Shown in pieces: positions 53,876 through 62,528 of a stretch of 64,000 bases of DNA (positions within the stretch are counted from its first letter, which is position 1; each line of letters opens with the position of its first letter). The notes beneath the pieces were generated by a model. The model saw only the letters and a program-made list of their open reading frames with translations. It was not told where the DNA came from and ran no database searches. A program made the translations under genes and the position numbers. This DNA comes from ASV31 sp965229765 (GTDB lineage: Bacteria; Pseudomonadota; Alphaproteobacteria; Rhodobacterales; Rhodobacteraceae). The DNA lies in contig CBDDJT010000004.1 of NCBI GenBank assembly GCA_965229765.1, positions 124,001 to 188,000 on the forward strand, given 5' to 3'.

Positions 53876-54087
53876 AGCTAGGTGCGGAGGGTTGAGAAAG
53901 CGTAACCCCTGGCCCGCATCCCGGCGTTTCGTCGGGACGCCCGATGATCGGACCCTCAGAGCGGATCAGGCCGGTCGCGCACGGATCATCGCCCGCCACC
54001 CACCGGCCCCGGGCCGGCCGTCAGGCCCGCAGGCCCGACCATGGGTCGATGGAACAGGCGCGCGGCCCGTCCCGGCCCAGCCTGATG

Positions 54088-56487
54088 TCATCCCCCGGCT
54101 GCGCCATCCAGCAGCTGTCGATAGACCCGTCGCACGTCGGACGAGCGCCGCATCAGGTCTTGGGACATGTCCAGCAGCGCGGCGGGGCTTTCGGCGGCTT
54201 CGGGGTTTGCGGGGGCGGCGATGGCAAGCGCGGCGGCCGCCCGCTGCCCGTCCGTCCCCAGTGCAATCACCCGGTCCCAGTCGCCGGCCTGCCACGATGC
54301 CGCAGCCGCACGGTCCGGTTGTCCGACCGGCGCAAAAAGCTCGGCCGCAGCGGCGGGTTGTCCCGCTGCCATCAGCGCGCGGGCCATCAGGCCGTTCGCC
54401 CCTGACCCAGACAGGCCCGCGAGGTACACGAAGGCGGCTTCTGGTGCCGCGTCCGCCAGATGGCTGCGCGCCAGAACCAGCCTGTCAGCCTCCCCCGGGG
54501 GGCCGGGACGCGCGGCGACGACCTTTCGCGCTGCCGCCGGCAGACCCGTTTCGATCAGGCGCGCGGCCAGTGCGCGGCGGGCGGCATCTGCCGGCTCGCT
54601 CGCCGACCGCGGCATCGGACCGGCAAGCAGGCGGGGCAGAAGGCTTGCGATCTCCGGCGCCTGCGCGACGGCTGCCACCAACTCTACAAGCAGATGTTCA
54701 AGCGTCGCGTCGTCGAGGCCGGCCATCGATCGCAGGATCGCCAGCCGGGCGAACGCCGCCTCGAACCGCCCCGCGGCAATCAGTCCGCGCAGGTGGGCGC
54801 GATCAAGCGCCATACCCTCTAGCGTGCCGCTTCGCTCTGTTGCCAACGTCTCGGCCTGCAGAAGCAGGCCGCCATCCGGTGTCCGGCCCGCATCGGCCAT
54901 GCCGTCCAGCAACGCGACGAGGGCGGCCACGGCCTCGGGGCTGTCACCGCGCGCAAGAGCGCCCAGCCGGTCCAGCCGGTCTTCGCCTGCTGGCAAGTCC
55001 AGCCGGGCATCCAGAAGGTCTAGCCCCGGCGACGTGCCGTCCACCGCCCGCGCCATCGCGTTGCGCAGCGCGGCCGCGGTATCTGCGTCACCCATGTCAA
55101 GAAAGAGTGCCGCCAGCCCGGGTCCAAGGCTGCGGCGCAGGCCCGGAGGCAGGGCTGCGAACCCCGCCTGAACAGCCGCCGCGTTGACCGGGTCCCCAGG
55201 TGCCAGATGTCCCCGCGCCAGAACGGCCCAAAGCGCCGCGCGCCCGTCGCAGCCGATCTGCGCGGCCAGTTCGCTGGCCGGCAGCGTGCCCCCGTCGACA
55301 AGGCGCGCAAGCTGATCGAGTAGCCCCGCATCGGGCACCGGGGCGTCGAAAGCGGCCAGAATCGCCCGCGCCTCGGCGCCGAAACCGATGGCCACCGCAT
55401 GGCGTGCTGCATCGCGGATCGCCTTGGGATCGGGCCGGTCATGGGCATCGACGAGGGCCGCGCGATAATGCGCCATCTCGACACGTTCACCCGCCCAGGC
55501 CACAAGATCGAGGCGTCCATCCGCAAGGCAGGCGAGGCCGGTGTCGGCAACTGGGCTGCCTTCGGGCCGATCCCGGTCCACGGCCGTCTGGACGCGCAGA
55601 TGATCCGCCAGCACCACCGGTGGCGACAGCGTCGGTGGCGGGGCATCGTCCGGGGTCGGCGCGGGGTCGGGTGCGGGTGGTGAAACAGCGGGATCGGGGG
55701 CCAGGGCGATCAGGCCCTGATCGGCGGCGCGCCCAAGCTGCTCGGCTATGGTGCGGGCAGCGTCCTGCACAACCGCATCGATATCCGCGGCGGTGTCGCT
55801 TTCGGGCGCTGCTCCGGGGTCTTCCGGAATCCCGGCCTCGGCGGATCGCACCAATCCGGGGGGCGCCGATGCCGGCCCGTCCGGAGCGACAGGTGATTGT
55901 GTTTCTGGCCACCCGTTCGGTTCCGTATCGGCCAAGGCCGGTCCCGGCATCCCGGGCAACGCGACACCCGGCAGAAGCACCGGCAATGGTCCGGGTGAAA
56001 GAGCGGGCCGGAATGTCGGCGCGGCATTCGCCGAAGCCTGCCCAGGACCTGCAACCGCCTCGTCAGTTACCGCTTCTGCCGGGATCTCGGGCAGGCTCGG
56101 GGTGTCGAGACGCGCCTCGAAAGGCGAGGCTTCAGGCGGCGGGCCGTCTCGGATGTCGATGACGATGCCCTGGGGAATGACGAAGGCGTCACCATGGCAG
56201 TCGCAATCGACCGACAGCATCAACCGCCCGTCAAGTCGTCCCTCCAGCGCCGCGATACGGTCTTGCCGGATCATCGTGTAGACTGCGGCGACGTCATAGC
56301 CGTCCGGTGCCGAGGTGCGAAGTTCATACCCGCCGTCGACCCGACCGAAACGCCATGTCGGGTCCGGATCCATGTAGACGACGAGACGCGTGAACCCGTC
56401 GTGCTCTCCGGAGCGGACGATCAGGGGCGCCGCCGCGGCGGAAACCGCAGCGAAGCAGACGAGTATCGCGACAAGCCGTCCGATCAT
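54088..56487 (-). CDS. large exported protein with AMIN-like N-terminus, mot operon, unknown function
   Basis: A 799-residue protein: signal peptide (IGRLVAILVCFAAVSAAAA), an AMIN-like beta domain to about residue 115 (RSGEHDGFTRLVVYMDP, RLMLSVDCDCHGDAF, IVIDIRDGP), a Pro/Ala-rich disordered stretch (about 120-290), and a long helical C-terminal half resembling TPR-type repeats. Family identity is not recognised. AMIN domains bind peptidoglycan. Its start overlaps the motA stop (ATGA), so it is co-translated with a stator protein and could help anchor or localise the motor. Confidence 0.75.
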   Translation of the reverse strand: MIGRLVAILVCFAAVSAAAAPLIVRSGEHDGFTRLVVYMDPDPTWRFGRVDGGYELRTSAPDGYDVAAVYTMIRQDRIAALEGRLDGRLMLSVDCDCHGDAFVIPQGIVIDIRDGPPPEASPFEARLDTPSLPEIPAEAVTDEAVAGPGQASANAAPTFRPALSPGPLPVLLPGVALPGMPGPALADTEPNGWPETQSPVAPDGPASAPPGLVRSAEAGIPEDPGAAPESDTAADIDAVVQDAARTIAEQLGRAADQGLIALAPDPAVSPPAPDPAPTPDDAPPPTLSPPVVLADHLRVQTAVDRDRPEGSPVADTGLACLADGRLDLVAWAGERVEMAHYRAALVDAHDRPDPKAIRDAARHAVAIGFGAEARAILAAFDAPVPDAGLLDQLARLVDGGTLPASELAAQIGCDGRAALWAVLARGHLAPGDPVNAAAVQAGFAALPPGLRRSLGPGLAALFLDMGDADTAAALRNAMARAVDGTSPGLDLLDARLDLPAGEDRLDRLGALARGDSPEAVAALVALLDGMADAGRTPDGGLLLQAETLATERSGTLEGMALDRAHLRGLIAAGRFEAAFARLAILRSMAGLDDATLEHLLVELVAAVAQAPEIASLLPRLLAGPMPRSASEPADAARRALAARLIETGLPAAARKVVAARPGPPGEADRLVLARSHLADAAPEAAFVYLAGLSGSGANGLMARALMAAGQPAAAAELFAPVGQPDRAAAASWQAGDWDRVIALGTDGQRAAAALAIAAPANPEAAESPAALLDMSQDLMRRSSDVRRVYRQLLDGAAGG

Positions 56488-57353
56488 GCCGCGTCCTGCC
56501 GGACGGTGCGCAATGCCTCCTCCAGGTCGCCATAGGTCGGGCGGCAATGGCCGGGTGTGTTCTGGCGGCCAACCTCGATACAGATGTTGGGTGGGTGGGC
56601 GTGAAGATTTGCAACCAGCACCTCGCGGATCAGCTGGTAGAAATGCGCGTCCTCGTCGATGACCGCCTTCACCCGGCTGGCGAAGGGGCCGACGAGGCCA
56701 TAGGCAAGAAAGACGCCGAGGAACGTCCCGACAAGCGCACCGGCGATCAGCTTGCCCAGGATTTCCGGCGGCTGATCGATCGAACCCATCGTCTTGATCA
56801 CGCCGAGCACCGCCGCGACGATCCCCAGCGCCGGCAGCCCGTCGGCCATCGTCTGCAGCGTGTGGCTGGTATGCTGCGCGGCGTGGTGGCTGGTTTCCAG
56901 CCGCTTTTCCAGGACTTCCTCGACCTGGTGGGGATCATCGTAGTTCATCGCGGCCGACCGCAGCGTGTCGCAGATCAGGTCCACCGCCTCCTGATCGGCA
57001 AGGATGCGGGGATAGCGCGCGAAGATGGCAGAGCTTTCGGGCGCTTCTATCTGCTCTTCCAGCGCAACGGCGTTCTGCCGGGCAAGGCGAATCAGCTCGA
57101 ACAGCAGGCATAGCAGGTCGCGATAGTCCCCGGGCTTCCAGTGCGGGCCGCGGAACACCTTGCCCAGGTCCCTGAGCGTGTGCCTGATGACCGACTTGTC
57201 ATTGCCGATCAGAAAGGCACCGATCGCGGCGCCCCCGATCATCGTCATCTCGTAGGGCAGCGACTTGAAGATGATGTACATCTTGCCGCCGGCGGCAAGA
57301 TAGCCGCCAAAGACCATGGAGAAGACCACGAAGATTCCGATGATTCCGACCAT
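56484..57353 (-). CDS. motA: flagellar motor stator protein MotA
   Basis: A 289-residue stator subunit with four membrane helices. MVGIIGIFVVFSMVFGGYLA and GGAAIGAFLIGNDK form the first pair. The third and fourth, with GLPALGIVAAVLGVIKTMGS and GALVGTFLGVFLAYGLVGP, carry the conserved prolines of the proton path. The cytoplasmic loop has RYPRILADQEAVDLICDTLR. ATG 57353 is the family start. MotB, its partner, is not in the window. Confidence 0.96.
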   Translation of the reverse strand: MVGIIGIFVVFSMVFGGYLAAGGKMYIIFKSLPYEMTMIGGAAIGAFLIGNDKSVIRHTLRDLGKVFRGPHWKPGDYRDLLCLLFELIRLARQNAVALEEQIEAPESSAIFARYPRILADQEAVDLICDTLRSAAMNYDDPHQVEEVLEKRLETSHHAAQHTSHTLQTMADGLPALGIVAAVLGVIKTMGSIDQPPEILGKLIAGALVGTFLGVFLAYGLVGPFASRVKAVIDEDAHFYQLIREVLVANLHAHPPNICIEVGRQNTPGHCRPTYGDLEEALRTVRQDAA

Positions 57354-57451
57354 GCAACGCCTCGCGGTGGTTCGCTTTGCGCAAAGCATGGTGGCGTCGG
57401 GTTAAGACCAGCTTTCCAACCGGCTGGTTCACCGAATTTTTCAGGCTGCGT

Positions 57452-58030
57452 TCAGTCCGCCGCGACCGCGCTGTTGCGGCTGGCCAGAAGCAGGCTGAAG
57501 CCATAGGCGATTTCGGGAGGCAGGCCGGCAAGGATGCCCGCGGCCGCGTCCGGGCGCATTCGTGCAAGAAAGCCCGCGGCGAATTCGGGCGCCATGGTCT
57601 CGAACAACGCCGCGGCCTCCTTGGGCTTCATGTTCTCGTAGACGGCGGTGAGGCGGTTCAGGTCATCCTCGTCCGCGACATCGGCGACGCTGACGAGCCG
57701 CGACAGGCGATCCTCGGCGGATTCGAGCGCCGCCAGCTGGCGCTCTATCTCGTCGCGGGCGTGCCGCAGTGTGGCGGCCCGGTCGGCCAGTTCTGCATCG
57801 CGCAGATCAAGCGCCGCCTGCCGTTCGGCGATCACGGCAAGTGTGGTGGCGATGTCGGGCGGAGTCTCGCAAGCCTGTACCTTGGCCTCGGGCATGGGCA
57901 CGGCGTCGGGCGTGGCAAGGCTTGCCGCGCCGGTGGCCCCGCGCAGCCCCGCCGACGCGAGGAAGAGCCCGGCGATCACCCAAAGCGCACCGCGCCCGGT
58001 ACGCAGCCGCAGGCGTGGCACGCGGATCAT
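57452..58030 (-). CDS. MotE-like flagellar protein
   Basis: A 192-residue protein with one N-terminal membrane or signal segment (GALWVIAGLFLASAGLRGA), a coiled coil (about 65-115) and a C-terminal MgtE-N-like module with YENMKPKEAAALFETMAPEF and LARMRPDAAAGILAGL. This layout matches MotE, a periplasmic chaperone for motility proteins in rhizobia. It overlaps the upstream gene by 4 nt and precedes motA by 98 nt. Confidence 0.8.
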   Translation of the reverse strand: MIRVPRLRLRTGRGALWVIAGLFLASAGLRGATGAASLATPDAVPMPEAKVQACETPPDIATTLAVIAERQAALDLRDAELADRAATLRHARDEIERQLAALESAEDRLSRLVSVADVADEDDLNRLTAVYENMKPKEAAALFETMAPEFAAGFLARMRPDAAAGILAGLPPEIAYGFSLLLASRNSAVAAD

Positions 58031-58587
58031 TCCGCTGCCTCGACGCTGCGGCGGCTGCGGAACTGAGCCACGACACCGCCCCCTGATGCGACGGCGGGTG
58101 CCTTCGGAGCGGGCGGGCCTTCGGATGCCGCGGTCAGGTCCTGGGGCGATGGCATCTCGTTGCCAGGGCTGTCCGGGCTGCCCGCGGCTTCGGGCGCGGC
58201 CAATGCGCCGCCGGTCCGCGCTGCCGGCGCGTCCTGATTCGAAGCGGCGGCGGGTTTGCCCGCGTCCTGAGCGTCGACCTCATCCGACGCGGCGAGATCG
58301 ACAGCTGGAAGATCATGCATAGAGGCAACCATAAGTTCCAGTCGGCGGGCGACGCCATCGGCGCGATCGGTAAGCGTGGCCAGCGCCGCGCCGGACCCGC
58401 TGGCCGCTGCCTGTGCGGACTTCAGCGTGCGCGTCATGTCGTCCACCTGTGCCGAGAGCACGGCAACCGCGCCACCCACGCCCTTTTCGAGATCGGTGAA
58501 CCGGGTGAGGCGACGGGACAGCACCACGCAGTAGAAGCCCGCGCCAAGCGCACCGGAAATCAGCAGGATATCGGCAATCAGTTCCAT
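58027..58587 (-). CDS. membrane-anchored flagellar-cluster protein (DUF6468-like)
   Basis: A 186-residue protein with one N-terminal membrane helix (LIADILLISGALGAGFYCVV), a conserved-looking LSRRLTRFTDLEKGVGGAV, a short helical region, and a long Ala/Pro/Ser-rich disordered tail. Position between fliL and a motE-like gene fits DUF6468 proteins of alphaproteobacterial flagellar loci, whose function is unknown. ATG 58587 is preferred over the adjoining GTG at 58590. Confidence 0.68.
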   Translation of the reverse strand: MELIADILLISGALGAGFYCVVLSRRLTRFTDLEKGVGGAVAVLSAQVDDMTRTLKSAQAAASGSGAALATLTDRADGVARRLELMVASMHDLPAVDLAASDEVDAQDAGKPAAASNQDAPAARTGGALAAPEAAGSPDSPGNEMPSPQDLTAASEGPPAPKAPAVASGGGVVAQFRSRRSVEAAE

Positions 58588-58596
58588 CACACCGCC

Positions 58597-59094
58597 CTAG
58601 TTCAAAACGAATTCCATGATGAGAAGGTCCTTTACCCGCCCCTCGCCGGTCACGATCTGGATGCGGCGCAGCATTTGCGCGCGCAGCCGCACCAGCGCAG
58701 CGGGACGTTCCAGATCCTCCAGCGCGATGGCCCGAAGATAGCTGTTCATCGCGTCGATCACGCGTGGCATCAGAGCCTCGACATCGGCCTTTCTGGATGC
58801 TGCGACCTCAAGCTCGGCGCGAAACCGCAGATGGCGTCCGGCGTCTGATAGGTTGATCGTCAATGGCTCCAGCGGGACGAAGGCAACATCCGGCATGTCG
58901 GGCACCGTGGCCCTTTCCGTGCGTCCGGGGTCATCCGCGTGGCCAGGGGAAAGGACCATCCCCGACCAAACGGCGAAGAAACCGCCGCCGCCAAGCAGCA
59001 GCGCGGCCACGACGCCAAGCACCAACGCAAGCCTGCCACCGCGCCCGGGCCTGTCTTCGGCTGGCGCCTGTTCGGGATCGGCGGTGTCGGTCAT
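58597..59094 (-). CDS. fliL: flagellar basal body-associated protein FliL
   Basis: A 165-residue stator-associated protein. A membrane helix (LALVLGVVAALLLGGGGFFA) follows a charged N-terminus. The periplasmic domain has FVPLEPLTINLSD, HLRFRAELEV, MPRVIDAMNSYLRAI and a C-terminal VKDLLIMEFVLN, the standard FliL pattern. It heads the operon running to the AMIN-like gene and is divergent from fliF. Confidence 0.93.
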   Translation of the reverse strand: MTDTADPEQAPAEDRPGRGGRLALVLGVVAALLLGGGGFFAVWSGMVLSPGHADDPGRTERATVPDMPDVAFVPLEPLTINLSDAGRHLRFRAELEVAASRKADVEALMPRVIDAMNSYLRAIALEDLERPAALVRLRAQMLRRIQIVTGEGRVKDLLIMEFVLN

Positions 59095-59141
59095 CGCGGC
59101 CTCCGCTTGCGTGGCATGGGTCCGCTATATCCGTGTTTGGG

Positions 59142-59156
59142 CTAACCGAATGTTAA
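59142..59156. promoter_or_regulatory. CtrA-like box (CTAA-N7-TTAA)
   Basis: CTAACCGAATGTTAA matches TTAA-N7-TTAA at all but the first base and includes the common TAACC half. It lies midway in the fliL-fliF divergent gap, so it could control both operons. It is the best box in the window. Confidence 0.6.
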
Positions 59157-59215
59157 GCGGGATCGCGCAATCCTGACCGGGCCGCACGATCGTGGCTGTC
59201 AAACAGGGGTGCCCG

Positions 59216-60838
59216 GTGCAGAACGTGCTGTCTCTCTGGTCCGCGCTGGATCCGCGCCGCCGAATCATCGTCGCGCTGGCCACCGTCACCGTCTTCGCCG
59301 CCGTGCTGGGGCTGGCGCGGATGGCGGCGCGGCCGGACCTCTCGCTGCTGTACGCCGGGCTTGACGCCGCCGCGGCCGGCGATGTCCTTACCGCGCTGGA
59401 CCAGTCCGGTACTGTGTACGAGGTGCGCGGCACCTCTATCTTCGTGCCTGCCGCGGAACGGGACGCTCTTCGCCTGACGCTGGCGGGTCAGGGCCTGCCC
59501 GCGAATTCCGCCGCCGGGTACGAACTGCTCGATTCACTGTCCGGCTTCGGTACGACGGCGCAGATGTTCGATGCCGCCTACTGGCGTGCCAAGGAAGGAG
59601 AGCTTGCGCGCACCATCCTTGCCGCGCCCGACATCCGGCAGGCGCGCGTTCATATCGCCGCGCCCTCGTCCAGCTTTCTGCAACGCGACGCCGCGCCCAG
59701 CGCGTCGGTCACCGTCATTGCCACGACCGGCGCATTGCCGACCCGGCGCGCCACGGCGCTGCGGTACCTCGTCGCCTCGGCCGTTGCCGGGCTTGCGCCC
59801 GACGCCGTGTCGGTGATCGACGGACAAACCGGCGCGGTGGTCTCTGGCGATGCCGCCACCGACGCCCAGGGGACAGAGGCGCGCGCCACCCAGCTTCGGG
59901 CCAATATCCTGCGGCTGCTGGAGGCGCGGGTGGGCCCGGGAAACGCGGTGGTCGAGGTCAGCCTTGAAACCGTGACCGAGACCGAAGCAATCACCGAGCG
60001 GCGGATCGACCCGGACAGCCGCATTGCCATCAGCACCGAAACCACCGAACGCGCCATGGCCTCGACGGAAAGCGGGCGCGGTGCGGTCACCGTGGCCAGC
60101 AACCTGCCCGACGGCGACGCCGCCCGCGACGGAGGCGCCGCGCAAAGCGAAGACAGCGAGACACGCGAAACTGTGAACTACGAGGTCTCGGAAACCCGCC
60201 GTGAAGTGCTGCGTGCCCCCGGTGCCGTCCGCAGGCTGAGCGTTGCGGTGCTGATCGACGGACTGCGGATTGCCGATCCAGATACAGGCCAGCCCGTCTG
60301 GCAGCCCCGCCCCGAGGAAGAGCTGCAGGCGCTGCGCGCACTGGTGGCCGCGGCCGCGGGCATCGACACCGGACGCGGGGACGAGCTGACGCTTCGGTCT
60401 ATGGAATTCCGGGCCCTGAACCTGCCTGACGTGGAAGATGCGGGCTGGATGCCGCCGCTGGCGCCTCTCGACCCGATGCGCCTAGTCCAGCTGGGAGTTC
60501 TGGCGCTTGTCGCGCTGGCCCTGGGGCTTTTCGTCGTCCGCCCGGTGCTGGCCGGGCGCGGCGCGGCGAGGCCGGCCCCGGCGCTTGCCGGCCCCGGCGT
60601 CATCCCCATGGGCGGCACTACAGCCGGCGCCCCGGTTGCCCTACCGGCGCCCGAAGGCGTGGCCATCGCACAGGCGGACACCCCTGCGGCATCGCCGGGG
60701 CCCGGGAGCACACCCGATGCAATTGATCCCCCGCCGCCGGACCCCGTGGAACGCCTGCGCCTTCTGATCACCGAGCGTCGCGACGAATCGGTCGAGATCC
60801 TGCGCAGCTGGCTTGACGAAACAGAGGAACAGGCCTGA
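59216..60838 (+). CDS. fliF: flagellar MS-ring protein FliF
   Basis: A 540-residue ring protein with two membrane helices (about 20-40 and 425-445). YAGLDAAAAGDVLTALDQSG, GYELLDSLSGFGTTAQMFDAAYWRAKEGELARTI (around residue 100-130), ARVHIAAPSSSFLQ and NYEVSETRREVLRAPGAV-RRLSVAVLID are conserved. GTG 59216 (VQNVLSLWSALDPRRR) is my choice; GTG 59192 is an alternative. fliH follows with a 1-nt overlap. Confidence 0.94.
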   Translation: MQNVLSLWSALDPRRRIIVALATVTVFAAVLGLARMAARPDLSLLYAGLDAAAAGDVLTALDQSGTVYEVRGTSIFVPAAERDALRLTLAGQGLPANSAAGYELLDSLSGFGTTAQMFDAAYWRAKEGELARTILAAPDIRQARVHIAAPSSSFLQRDAAPSASVTVIATTGALPTRRATALRYLVASAVAGLAPDAVSVIDGQTGAVVSGDAATDAQGTEARATQLRANILRLLEARVGPGNAVVEVSLETVTETEAITERRIDPDSRIAISTETTERAMASTESGRGAVTVASNLPDGDAARDGGAAQSEDSETRETVNYEVSETRREVLRAPGAVRRLSVAVLIDGLRIADPDTGQPVWQPRPEEELQALRALVAAAAGIDTGRGDELTLRSMEFRALNLPDVEDAGWMPPLAPLDPMRLVQLGVLALVALALGLFVVRPVLAGRGAARPAPALAGPGVIPMGGTTAGAPVALPAPEGVAIAQADTPAASPGPGSTPDAIDPPPPDPVERLRLLITERRDESVEILRSWLDETEEQA

Positions 60839-61446
60839 TGGGCAGGCTCTCGATCCTTGAGGATTTCGGGGAGGCAACACCGGCAGGGGTCGCGTCCCCT
60901 GCCCCGAGTGTCCCCGTGTCATCACCGCCCGAAGCGGACCGCCTGTCGGCGTGGGAGGAAGGCTATCGCTCCGGCTACGACGACGCCCTGCGGGCCGAAG
61001 CCCAAAACCAGGCCCGCATCGGTGCGGAACTGGAACGCACCCTGCAAGAACTGTCCTTCACCTTTCACGAGGCGCGCACGCAGGTCACCGACGCCCTGCG
61101 CCCGCTGCTGACGGAAATGACGGCGACGCTTCTGCCCGGGCTCGAACGCGCGGCACTCGACCGGATCGTCTGGGACGCGCTTGAAGAGACGGCCACCGCC
61201 CGGGCCGACGCACCGCTGGAACTGCTTGTCTCATCTGCCGACCTTGCCTCCGTCGAGGCGCTGGCGGCCCGCCACGCCATGGCGCACGCCCGGGTGACGG
61301 CCGAACCGACGCTTGGCCCGGGGCAGGCCTACCTGCGCACCGGTAACACCGAACGTCACGTGGATCTTGCCGCCGCGCTGGAAGAGATCCAGCAGGCCAT
61401 CGGCGCGCTCTTCGAGGATGAGGATAGGATGCGCCGCCATGGCTGA
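60838..61446 (+). CDS. fliH: flagellar assembly protein FliH
   Basis: A 202-residue helical regulator of the FliI ATPase. The N-terminal SILEDFG, the central WEEGYRSGYDDALRAEAQNQ and a coiled coil lead to a C-terminal domain with HARVTAEPTLGPGQAYLRTG, typical of FliH/YscL. Family similarity is modest, but position between fliF and fliN supports it. It overlaps fliN by 8 nt. Confidence 0.8.
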   Translation: MGRLSILEDFGEATPAGVASPAPSVPVSSPPEADRLSAWEEGYRSGYDDALRAEAQNQARIGAELERTLQELSFTFHEARTQVTDALRPLLTEMTATLLPGLERAALDRIVWDALEETATARADAPLELLVSSADLASVEALAARHAMAHARVTAEPTLGPGQAYLRTGNTERHVDLAAALEEIQQAIGALFEDEDRMRRHG

Positions 61447-61708
61447 CACACCCACTGCTCCCCCGCTTGCACGGGTTCCCATCGAGATACGGGTCTCGGT
61501 CGGCCACGCCCGGCCGCCGCTGCACCAGCTTCTTGCGATGACGCCAGACGCGGTGTTCCCGCTCGACCGCGGCATCGATGACCCGGTCGAGCTTTATGTC
61601 GGCGACCGGCTGATCGCGCGCGGGCAGCTGGAGGAACTCGACGGCGGGCGCGACGGCCAGCTTGCCGTGCGCCTGACAGAAGTCGCAGACCTGGACGGCG
61701 GCCGGTGA
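61439..61708 (+). CDS. fliN: flagellar motor switch protein FliN
   Basis: An 89-residue SpoA-domain protein of the C ring. VPIEIRVSVGHARPPLHQLL, VFPLDRGIDDPVELYVGDRL and IARGQLEELDGG follow the FliN pattern, although the usual GxVVEL appears as DDPVEL. The gene starts at ATG inside the end of fliH, and its stop overlaps the fliP GTG. Confidence 0.92.
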   Translation: MADTPTAPPLARVPIEIRVSVGHARPPLHQLLAMTPDAVFPLDRGIDDPVELYVGDRLIARGQLEELDGGRDGQLAVRLTEVADLDGGR

Positions 61709-62439
61709 CCCGCGCCGCTTGGCTTGCGGCCGCCGCCGCGCTTTCAGTGATGCTTGCCGCGGGGCCGTCCCTTGCGCAGGAGGTGACCCTGACGCTCGAC
61801 GGCGAAGGCTCGCTGACCGCCCGGACGATCCAGCTACTGGTGCTTGTGACCGTGCTCAGCCTAGTGCCCGGGCTTGCGGTGACGATCACCTGCTTTCCCT
61901 TCATCGTCACGGTGCTTTCGATCCTGAGGCAGGCCATCGGCCTGCAGCAGTCGCCGCCAAACATGCTGATCGTCAGCCTTGCGCTCTTTCTCACCTATTT
62001 CGTGATGGAACCGGTGCTGACGGCGGCATGGACGGCGGGGGCAGAGCCGCTCATCGACGGTCGGCTGGGACTTGAAGCCGCATGGCAGGCAGCCCTTGGC
62101 CCGTTCCGCGGCTTCATGGAGGCCCGGACCGACCCCGAGGCCGTGCTGCGCCTTGCCGCCTTGCGCCCGGCCCCGGTTCCCGAGACCGCCGCTGATGCGC
62201 CGCTTTCGGTGCTGGTGCCCGCCTTTCTTCTGGGCGAGATCGAAAAGGCCTTTCAGATCGGGTTCCTTATCTTCCTTCCGTTTCTTATCATCGATCTCGT
62301 CGTCGCGGCCGTTCTGATGTCGATGGGCATGATGATGGTGCCACCCGCGATCGTCTCCTTGCCGTTCAAGCTGGCGTTTTTCGTTGTCGCCGACGGCTGG
62401 ACGCTGATCTCGGAAGCGCTGGTGCGCGGTTACATGTGA
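61705..62439 (+). CDS. fliP: flagellar export gate protein FliP
   Basis: A 244-residue export-gate subunit with a cleavable signal (AALSVMLAAGPSLAQE) and four membrane helices. TVLSLVPGLAVTITCFPFIV, SILRQAIGLQQSPPNMLIV-SLALFLTYFV and the end FLIIDLVVAAVLMSMGMMMV-PP are diagnostic. It starts at GTG overlapping the fliN stop and is the last plus-strand gene, convergent with flgI. Confidence 0.97.
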   Translation: MTRAAWLAAAAALSVMLAAGPSLAQEVTLTLDGEGSLTARTIQLLVLVTVLSLVPGLAVTITCFPFIVTVLSILRQAIGLQQSPPNMLIVSLALFLTYFVMEPVLTAAWTAGAEPLIDGRLGLEAAWQAALGPFRGFMEARTDPEAVLRLAALRPAPVPETAADAPLSVLVPAFLLGEIEKAFQIGFLIFLPFLIIDLVVAAVLMSMGMMMVPPAIVSLPFKLAFFVVADGWTLISEALVRGYM

Positions 62440-62528
62440 CGCCCGGCGTCCTTTCCGCCTCGCCGGCGCCCAAGGGACCGCGACGGCCAGCGATGGCGCG
62501 CCATGCCGCCCCCAAAAAGGTATCCGTT

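Noticed and set aside
53892..53906. Possible CtrA box TTGA-N7-TAAC upstream of the transglycosylase operon
   Set aside because: The second half matches TTAA at only two of four positions.
62493..62504. Perfect palindrome ATGGCGCGCCAT between fliP and flgI
   Set aside because: Too short to act as a terminator, no T-tract, and such GC palindromes are frequent by chance here.
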